Source: CAIQPO01 sp964648275
GTDB lineage: Bacteria > Patescibacteriota > Microgenomatia > UBA1400 > MFAQ01
DNA length: 33,593 nucleotides
Direction of reading: 5' to 3'
Assembly (NCBI GenBank): GCA_964648275.1
Contig: CAZYOB010000010.1
Span: 1 to 33,593 of the forward strand
This document shows, piece by piece, positions 21,670-30,500 of the stretch. Made by a program: the position numbers and the translations under genes. Numbering within the stretch: position 1 is the stretch's first letter; the number at the start of each line of letters is the position of its first letter. The notes below the pieces were generated by a model. That model searched no databases and had not been told where the DNA came from. It was given only the letters and a program-made list of their open reading frames with translations.

Positions 21670-22830
21670 ATGAGTAGCCTCAAAAAAGCAATTGACTATT
21701 GGATTTTTGACTTTTTCAGGTTTGTTAAGAGCTTGGTCTCTTACTTTATCCGTAGCTACCTTTCACCCAGATTTGCCAAGTTCGAAGGAGTGAAAGGTTT
21801 TTTTGTGGGAAAACTTTATCAGCAAAGAGGTAAGTATTCCAGGCTGATCGTAAATGGAGCGATGGTGGCGGTGTTGGTATTGGGAGTGACCATGGGTCCG
21901 TCTTTGGTGGTTAATGATACTCAGGCCCAAGCAATGTTATCTTCCGGTTTGGGCAATCGAATAGTCTTTGCTCAGGACGTAACTCCAACTGCCGGTGCTC
22001 AGGTTTTAGGATTAACTTCTGATAATGCTATGGCTGTGGACACAATGACTCAAGTTTCCGACAAGCCCAGGGCTGAGGTAACCGAGTACAAGGTCGAAGA
22101 GGGGGAGACTTTTGCCTCAATCGCTAAGAAGTTTGGAGTTGATGTCGACTCAATCAAATGGCTAAACAAGGGGGTGCAGGAAAAGAAGGTCAGGGCAGGA
22201 ATGACACTGCAGATTCCACCTGTTTCCGGTGTGATCCACACAGTGAAGAGTGGTGAAACGATTTATTCCGTAGCTAAACGCTATAACGTTTCTGCCCAGG
22301 CGATCGTCGACTTTCCCTTTAACGAATTTTCCAATGATGAGACCTTCGCCATTGCTATTGGCCAGACATTAGTTGTACCTGACGGTGAAATGCCTGATGA
22401 ACCGGTGACCGCTCCTAGAAACAATCTGGCTCAGCAGATGACCCCAAGTGCGGGTGTTATTTCGGCAACCGGTTCCTGGATCTGGCCGGCTGCGGGAAAG
22501 ATCACTCAAGGTTTCAAGTCCTGGCATAAGGCGATAGACATCGCAAACCGGGATGGAGGATCGATCTTGGCTGCAGACTCGGGGACAGTGGTAGTAGCAG
22601 GCTGGCCGGACAACTCCGGATATGGGAACAGGGTCATGATCGACCATGGTAACGGATACAGAACTTTATATGCTCACTTGTCGAAGATCTCGGTGGTGAT
22701 CGGTCAGACTGTAAAGAGGGGAAATGCGATCGGACAGATGGGATCGACTGGCCGTTCGACAGGAACCCACCTTCACTTTGAGATCAGAATGACAAACGGG
22801 CTGGGTGATCCTCTGGCATATTTGAGATAG
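21670..22830 (+). CDS. LysM and M23 peptidoglycan endopeptidase
   Basis: A 386-aa protein. The N-terminal part is basic and amphipathic (1-57) and precedes a membrane helix at about 58-76. Two LysM peptidoglycan-binding domains lie at about 140-183 and 189-237, and an M23 domain at about 268-386. The zinc site is complete: H286 and D290 (HKAID), H369 in HLHF, with H336 (YAHLS) and H367 as catalytic residues. It should cut peptide cross-links during wall growth or division. TTGACA (21623-21628) with TACCTT 18 nt later is a possible promoter; the -35 overlaps the start of the divergent GT87-like gene. No Shine-Dalgarno. Confidence 0.92.
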   Translation: MSSLKKAIDYWIFDFFRFVKSLVSYFIRSYLSPRFAKFEGVKGFFVGKLYQQRGKYSRLIVNGAMVAVLVLGVTMGPSLVVNDTQAQAMLSSGLGNRIVFAQDVTPTAGAQVLGLTSDNAMAVDTMTQVSDKPRAEVTEYKVEEGETFASIAKKFGVDVDSIKWLNKGVQEKKVRAGMTLQIPPVSGVIHTVKSGETIYSVAKRYNVSAQAIVDFPFNEFSNDETFAIAIGQTLVVPDGEMPDEPVTAPRNNLAQQMTPSAGVISATGSWIWPAAGKITQGFKSWHKAIDIANRDGGSILAADSGTVVVAGWPDNSGYGNRVMIDHGNGYRTLYAHLSKISVVIGQTVKRGNAIGQMGSTGRSTGTHLHFEIRMTNGLGDPLAYLR

Positions 22831-22892
22831 AGATCTATAGATTGATATATTCGTCAGGTTTGGATGACTAAGGTGATGTAAAATATACATAT

Positions 22893-23969
22893 ATGGTGGA
22901 TACAGCGAAATTAATCATTAGAGCAGGACGCGGCGGAGACGGGGCGGTATCTTTTAGGAGAGAGAAATTCATTCCTAAGGGTGGTCCCGATGGCGGTGAC
23001 GGTGGAAAGGGTGGCAATGTCTGGATTGAGGCAGACCAGAACCTAAATACCCTGCAGGATTTTGCCCACAGACAAAAATATGAAGCCGAAAATGGGGGTA
23101 AGGGACTGGGAAAGAAAAAAGCAGGTCCTAAAGGTCAGGACCTGGTGATCAGAGTACCAATGGGTACTTTTGTGAAGCTGCGGGCATTTCCGATAGATGA
23201 AATCCGGGAAAAGGAGATCAGAGTCAAGGGTATGAAGCTGGGAACGCTTGGTAGACTGATACCTCAGAGAAGAATCCTCGGGTACGAAGAGAGAGAAATT
23301 GACATGAATGAGGCCGAAAAAAGGATATTGATCGCCAGAGGTGGTCATGGAGGTAAAGGCAATGTTCATTTTAAGAGCGCCAAGACAACCACACCGCTAA
23401 TTGCCGAAGCAGGTCAGTTCGGTGAAGAATATGATGTTGAGTTAGAGCTGAAACTATTGGCCGACATCGGTTTGGTCGGGTTACCTAATGCAGGTAAATC
23501 GACGCTGTTGAGCGTATTGACTGCTGCCAGACCGAAAATTGCCTCATATGCTTTCACCACACTGGAACCAAACCTGGGAGTGTTAAAACACAAAAATATA
23601 TCCAAGGTGATCGCCGACATCCCCGGACTTATAGAGGGAGCAAGTGAGGGTAAAGGCTTGGGAGTACAGTTTTTAAGGCATATAGAAAGAACGCAAGTAG
23701 TGGTGCATCTGGTTTCGGTCGAACCTATGAGTGCGGAGATGGTGTGGAAGAATTACACAGCGGTCAGGCAAGAGCTAAAAAAATACAGTCCTGAACTGGC
23801 GGTCAAAAAAGAGCTGGTGGTGATAAATAAGATCGATCTGGTGGACGAGAATACGGTGAAAGAGATCGAGAAGTTGTTTAAGAAAAAGAAAATTGCAGTT
23901 TTCAATGTTTCCTGTGGCAATGGTCAAGGCATAGAAGGCCTGAAAGATTCTCTGATATCAGTTAGTTAG
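22893..23969 (+). CDS. obg: GTPase Obg
   Basis: A 358-aa ribosome-assembly GTPase. The Gly-rich Obg fold opens with AKLIIRAGRGGDGAVSFRRE; G1 is GLPNAGKS (196-203), switch I FTTLEPN (221-227), G3 DIPGLIEG (242-249), G4 NKID (312-315). There is no C-terminal OCT domain. The Obg fold has an insertion of about 30 residues (about 97-140, LRAFPIDEIREKEIRVKG...) compared with E. coli Obg. TAAAAT ends 8 nt before the ATG and there is no Shine-Dalgarno, so the mRNA may be leaderless. The 3' end overlaps the converging pseudopilin gene by 8 bp. Confidence 0.95.
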   Translation: MVDTAKLIIRAGRGGDGAVSFRREKFIPKGGPDGGDGGKGGNVWIEADQNLNTLQDFAHRQKYEAENGGKGLGKKKAGPKGQDLVIRVPMGTFVKLRAFPIDEIREKEIRVKGMKLGTLGRLIPQRRILGYEEREIDMNEAEKRILIARGGHGGKGNVHFKSAKTTTPLIAEAGQFGEEYDVELELKLLADIGLVGLPNAGKSTLLSVLTAARPKIASYAFTTLEPNLGVLKHKNISKVIADIPGLIEGASEGKGLGVQFLRHIERTQVVVHLVSVEPMSAEMVWKNYTAVRQELKKYSPELAVKKELVVINKIDLVDENTVKEIEKLFKKKKIAVFNVSCGNGQGIEGLKDSLISVS

Positions 23970-24567
23970 CAATACATTCGTAGCTGGGGTTGTCACATCT
24001 TAGGTTGCAGGTTGGATCTTCACAATAACTGGGATAACAGAGGGGAAAAGAATCTTCTGCGATGAGAGTACACGCACCACTGACACAGCCGTACAGGCGT
24101 GAGCAAATTTCCCGACCAGAACAACCGGCAACAACGATGGTCTCGTTGGTCCCCGGACTGTAGACGGCATAGTAGTGATCACAGTAGGGAATGTTTGAGC
24201 CAGACGGATCAAAAATATTGGTGAGCTCGGTGTAGACCACGAAGTTTTGAGGGCACGATGATTGAGGGTAATAGTAGAGTAGATAAGGTTCTTTGGTGCT
24301 GGGATCGCAGGGGATGGGATTGATATATGGATCGAGGTCATCACCTCCGCAATTTTCCAAAAGGCTTTGTTCCGGGTAACAACCATGGTCTTCATAGTAG
24401 GATTCAAAAGCAGCCTTCAGTTTGGCGAGGTCGGTTTTTCTGACGGTGTCATAACCTTTGAGGATCTGGGTCATGGGGTTGAGGATGGTAAGTATACCCA
24501 TGCCAAGGATGATAAGGATCATGACGACGACGAGGATTTCTATGAGGGTGAAACCTTTGCGGTTCAT
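23962..24567 (-). CDS. Type IV pilin-like (pseudopilin) protein, Cys-rich
   Basis: A 201-aa protein with a class III signal: KGFTLIEILVV, cut by prepilin peptidase between G5 and F6, with the key Glu at mature position 5 (E10). The N-terminal helix (about 6-40) anchors and assembles the fibre. The globular part has 14 Cys, an even number, which is unusual, with about half of them in the last 55 residues (GCSGREICSRLYGC, YCEDPTCNLRC). It lies 18 nt after the giant surface gene, so probably in its operon; a TAAACT also ends 5 nt before the ATG, which may give an extra leaderless transcript. No pilus motor genes are in the window. Confidence 0.85.
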   Translation of the reverse strand: MNRKGFTLIEILVVVMILIILGMGILTILNPMTQILKGYDTVRKTDLAKLKAAFESYYEDHGCYPEQSLLENCGGDDLDPYINPIPCDPSTKEPYLLYYYPQSSCPQNFVVYTELTNIFDPSGSNIPYCDHYYAVYSPGTNETIVVAGCSGREICSRLYGCVSGACTLIAEDSFPLCYPSYCEDPTCNLRCDNPSYECIAN

Positions 24568-24585
24568 AATTTAGTTTATCAGTAA

Positions 24586-27500
24586 TTATTTAGTCTTTAC
24601 CAGCCAGTAGTTAAATTGAATGTCCTGGGTATTGTTATTGGAACCGACAGCGACCGTAAAGCCAATGCCTGTCTGTTTTGACTTGACAAAGAGAACCTGA
24701 TTCTTGGTGTCCGAAACCGGAGTGAGATAGACGAGGGTGTTGTTGTCCATCCTGGCGGAGGCGATGGCAATTTCGGTTTGTCCGGCAGGAAGAATGGCCG
24801 TGCCGATGGTGGCGTTTGAGTTGGTGGTTCCTGAGGCGGAGGCGTCGGAGGCATTTTCTCCGGCGGCGATGATCAATTCACCGGTAGCAATTTGTTTAAA
24901 GTCGGCCGAACCGGTGTCATTGACCGAACCCACCAGATTACCATCAGGATTGTAGAGAGACAATAGTTGATCTGAGGAGCTGGGGCTTGTTGGTGTACCA
25001 AGAGCCAGTTTGCCGGAGATGGTAGCTTCTTTGGTATCGACGGCCTCAGCATAGAGAGTGCCGGTCAGGAGTAGATCTCCGTTGATGACGACCCGGCCAT
25101 TAGGATAGAGGATCATTAGATTTGCCAGTAGGTGCACCTGGTGATTGCCATCAGGCTGGATATATAGATCTGAGCCGATGGAGTTGAGTGAGTTGGCCAG
25201 CAGAGTGCCGTTGATCTGAGCATCTACGGCGATCAAGTTTTGAGTGGAGACTGAGGTGAGCACAAGATCGGCGGGGATGGAGGCGGTGGGTGTACCCAGG
25301 TCGGCGATGTTCAGGACGTCTCCCGATGTACTTGCCTCTGACATAAGGGTGTCATAGTTGCCGTACTTTGCCTGAAGATCTGCAAGAATGGCAGAAGCGG
25401 TGGAGTATTGACCGGAGAGAAGAGAAAGTTGGTCATTGAGGGAGTTGACGGTGCCACCTTCAATGTTGTCGGCATAAAGAATGCCGGATACAGTAGCGTC
25501 GATGGTCTCCAAATAGTCAATTTCGGCCAAAGGTGATATCAGTTTTTGTTTGACGGTAATGTTGTCGGCGACTACTTCTGAGATAACGGCCATACCTGCT
25601 TTAAGATTGGCAATCAGCGCAGTGAAGAAACCACCGACCTCGCGATTTTCTTTACCGTTGGTGTTGAGGACATAAAGCTGATCCGATTTTTTGACGATCT
25701 CCGCATTGTATTCAGGCATATTTATGACTGCGGGAATAGTATCCGGGTCATTGAGGACGAAACCGATTGATTTGCGATCGGGGGTTTTGGTGGTCCAGGT
25801 TTCGTAATCGAATCTGGGAGAGGTCATACGGAAGGAAATTGTGGAGGGTGAACTGGAATAGAAGGCAATAAGGTCATTTTGATGATCGACTTCGTACCAG
25901 ACCTTGGCTTGAGATTGTGCCGTGAGCAGCACCGTCAGTTTGTCCAAATTTAGTTTTAAGTTAGCTGTTTTTGAGAAAACCCAGAGATCTGAGCCCTGTG
26001 GTTGATGAAGGATGTCCATCACGTACCTGTAGCCAACTCCATCAACATACTCGTTGGTGCTAATGTTTCCTGTGACTTCTTCTTTAACTCCAATCATGGA
26101 AGAGAAGTAGGTGGAGAATTTTTCACCATTGATAGAATATGGAGGGTCGACAGTTCCTACATCGATCTTGCCGACACCTGAACCAACGGTAATGGTACTG
26201 GTAGTGCCGGTCGGATCGAAAACAATGTTTTTGGTTGAGTCGGCATTGTTAGTGACGGTAAGAGTAGTGTTGTATACCTGCCAAGCTCCGCCCTCAAGTT
26301 GACGATTGGCCACATCGACGGTTAGAGTGCCGGCGTCGTTATACACACCATCGACAAGGTAGGCAGCAGTCCAAGCCAGAGCACCCGATCCAAGGGTAAA
26401 GTAGGCGTTGTTCTCGGCTTGAGGGATGAGAGCTCCATTGACCATGACATAGACTTGGTTGGTAGCTGCATTCTCAATCAGAGTCAAACCATCTGCCCAA
26501 GTGTTCAGACCTGATTTAAACTGAAGTTTGAGGCCGTCTGTGGCCGGTCTAATACCTGAGCCGATGTAGGTATATCCGGAAACAGAGGCGTCACCAACAA
26601 CATGTAAGTTAGCTAAGGGGTTGGTGGTACCGATACCAACATTACCCTCAACCATGAGCCCGTTAGTGGGAGCAGCGCCGGTGATGTAAGCGCCGGAGCC
26701 GATACCAACCCCTCCGGATACAGATAGATCCGATCCCGGATTGGTGACTCCAAAGCCAACATTACCTTCGACCAGAAGGCCACTCGTCGGAGCTGCCACA
26801 GTGGCGTAGGTAGCACCAATACTTGTATTTCCCAGAACGGAAAAGGTTGAACCAGGGTTAGTGAGCCCGATACCGACCCGGTTATTCAGGGCGTCTATGG
26901 TGAAGGTGTTAGTGTCGAAATTGAGGGAGTTGACTACATTGGCGAGGGCGACAGTAGTGGCATTGACAAAGGTCCACGCTCCTGAGTTGACAGTGACTGT
27001 ATCAGTTATGGCATCACCGATGTAGAGGTTGTCGTTTATTGCTGCCGAGCCGGCGACTTCAAGAGTGTAGGTGGGGTTTGTTAGACCAATACCAACTCTT
27101 TCATTCAACGCATCTATGGTCAGGGTATTGGAATCAAAGTTGAGTGAGTTAACAGAGTCATTGAGGGCGACTGTGGTTGGATTGACGAAGGACCAAATGC
27201 CGGAATTGACCGTAACAGTATCTGTGCCTGCATCTCCGAGAGTAGTGTTGTCATCAACTATCAAATGATCATTTATGTGAACTGAGCCATTAACTTCAAG
27301 CGCCTGATCAGGATCAGTGACCCCAATACCGACTCTATTATTAAGAGCATCAATGGTAAGAGTGTTTGAGTCAAAGTTAAGGGAGTTGACTACGTTGGCA
27401 AGGGCAACTGTGGTGGCATTGACAAATGTCCAGGCATCGGCATTAACAGTGACAGCATCACCAGTGGCATCTCCAATGGTAAAGTCACCATTTATTCTAG

Positions 27501-30500
27501 CGGTACCATTGACCTCTAAACTAAAGGTAGTGGTGGTAAGACCAATGGCGACTCCTCCGGTACCAAGATTGAAGAAAGCATCTTCATTGATGGTGCCAGG
27601 AAGTCTGACGTAGGCTGAGGCTGTGGCAGCACTACCGACAAGAACATCATCGGTGAGGTTTACCGGGGCAAGCGCTCCACCATTGCGTTGCCAGTAGTTG
27701 ACCAGGGAAGCGAAGTCGCTGACACAGTTAGTCTCACCATCATCGGTACAGAACTGGGTAGCCTCGATGGTGCCGTCGGTGACTGCTGTTCTGAAAGTTG
27801 AGATGCCACCTGACGTATATATATCGCCGGCAACGTCGAGAGGAGCAAGTGGGTCGGTGACACCAATACCAATCTCACCAGTGGTTTTAATTATTATGGA
27901 GGGAGAATTCGCAAGGTTAATCGAGGGGGAGATGACAAAGCTATCTGCCAGGCTGTTGTCGATTCCAGCCGACCAGTTTTGCGTGCCGGTAAGCAGGAAG
28001 GTTATGGCTGCATCTCCGGTACCGTCCTGCTCGATTAAGACACCTGTATTGGACACGGCAGTGCTGTTAATGTATGTCGAAAGGGGAGACTGCGGTGTGG
28101 TAGTGCCAATACCAACCTTGCCAGTACCAAGGTTGAAAAAAGCATCTTCATTGATGGTGCCCGGGAGCCTTACAAGGGCAGAGGCTGTGGCGGTACTCCC
28201 CGTGAGGACGTCATTCCAGAGCTCGGTCGGAGATAGTGCCCCTGCGTTTCTTTGCCATAATTCTGCTGCAGGAGTGGATGCTGCGGCAGCATCAATCCAG
28301 TCCGTACCGGTGACAGTTGACGAGAGGACTTGTCCAGAGCCACCGGGATCGTTACTTGAGTCGTAATATGCACCGGTGACGCGAATATCTCCTGAAACGT
28401 GAAGTTTGGTACTGGGGTTAGTTAGGCCGATACCTACTTTGTCAGTTGACGCGTCCGCATATATTAGTGCATTATCAGTGTCTCCTCTGACAATGAAATC
28501 GGTATTGGCATCTCCGCCAGCATTGAGCAATACACTGCCGGCATTGGTATAAATGGCGAAGTTTGAAGAGGAACCAACATTTTGGTTACCTATGTAAAGA
28601 CCATAGTTATTGTCGATTGTTCCGCCTCCTGAATTAATATTTGCATCAAGAAAGGCAGCCATAGCACTTCCTATAGTTCCTGTATCTTCGTTATCGACCC
28701 GGCCGTGAAGGGCGTAGGCTGTGGTGATGGTAGATGTACCAGTTAATCTAATCGTATTGAGCATACCTCTAACAAGATTTTGTGTTCCAGAGTCGGCAGT
28801 TATATTAGTAACCAAATATAGATTGTTGTAGCTGAAAGCATCGGCAACGGATTTGGTGGCGTATATCGAAGATGCATAGTTGACTGCTCCTCCAGTTGAA
28901 GTTGAGGTAACTCTGAATCCATTGGTGGTCGAAGAGTCGGTATTCGCGACAGCATTTATCCTAATTCCACTAGTGTTGCCGGTAATCTTTGCGTTGAAGT
29001 CAGTCCACTGAATTCCTTGGCCGTTTGTCATGGTAATGTCGCCATCTTTTTCAAAGACAATTTTTTCTACTAGTCCTGCGTCACCGCCCGGACTAAAACG
29101 TAATCCGAGTTGTTCGCCATTTAGAATGTCTATTTTAGGGTCGGTGGTACCTCTGAAAGACAAAGTGCCCGATGTTGAGGCCGTTCCATTGACATCAAGC
29201 TTGGCTGTGGGGGAGGTTGTGCCTACTCCAAAATTTCCAGTGTTAATAAAGGAATTTTCTCCGGAAGTACCAGCGAGATGAACATAGGCAGAAGCGGTAG
29301 CAGTGGAGCCGATGTTGACTGAGTCTGTAATGTTGATGGGAGCTAGTGAGCCGGAAGATCTTTGCCAGTAATTTAAGGTTGTAAAGCTGCTGATACAATC
29401 CGTCTCACCGTCATCGGTACAGAACTGTGTAGCCTCGATGGTGCCGTCGGTGACTGCTGTTCTGAAAGTTGAGATGCCACCTGACGTATATATATCGCCG
29501 GCAACGTCAAGAGGAGCAAGAGGGTCGGTAAGGCCGATACCGACATTGCCTGCACTGGTTATTCTGACTTTTTCACCAGAAGTACCATTGAGTGTAGTGA
29601 AAAATCTCATATAACTATCATTCGTTGAAGCAGTTGATGTCCATTCTTGTTCCATAGCAACATCAATTCCTCCAGCTTTTCTAGCTGTAGCATCTCCTGT
29701 TTGTGCTAAGTTGTAGACAGTTGAAATGCCGGAATCGGTAGTCTGACCTGAAGTAATAAGATTCTCTAAGGTGAGTAGGGTTTTTAATCCTTGATCGCTG
29801 AATCTGATATTGACTGTTCCTCCGCCAAGACGAACAAACCTAGAATTTGCAACAGTACTTGTTTCCAGTAAAGCCTGCGGGGAAGTGGTCCCGATACCGA
29901 CAAAACCACTGTTTTTGACTACAAATTTATTGGTGCCTGATTGAGAGGCGGTGAAGATGTCTCCAGCCCCTTGCTGATTCACAATTAGAGCTCCGTCGGC
30001 CAGAGTGGCATCAGTAGTGATCTTGGTTTGGCCATCAGCTCTGACAGAGAACTTTACTGCTTCGGTAGAACCAGATGAAAGTGCAAGTAATCCTGGGGAG
30101 TCGCTATCATTCCCTACGTAACCGCTGATGAGATTACCGCTGGTGAGATTGGCATTTTGGATCCTGAGTTGATCACCTGTAGCGGAAGAGGTGAGGATCT
30201 GGACATTACCTGCTCCGGCGGTGTCGGGTTGGATAATGATGTTGCCGCCAGAACCGGTTGTGGTAGTGAGTGTAAGAGTCTGGCCTTCAAGATTAAATGT
30301 ACCTGAACTGGAAATGATGTCGGGGGAGGCAGATCCCAAAAGGATATCCCCATCATTGTTCATTACTGGAATAGTATTCTCAGTTGCTGATGGAGAAGCA
30401 GGGTACCCCTGGAGGGTTTCGGAGTTTAGGGCATAACCAACGGTAGCGATTTGTTGACGGGGGGTGAGGGTTTCGGCTCCGACTTGGACTTCGATGAAAA

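Noticed and set aside
26866..27490. Regular repeats that could suggest a CRISPR array
   Set aside because: Units are about 220-240 bp, diverged, in frame and part of a coding sequence; there are no short identical repeats with unique spacers.
27698..28366. 222-codon + strand ORF
   Set aside because: It is antisense to the giant gene and its length follows from the repetitive coding sequence; no start signals.
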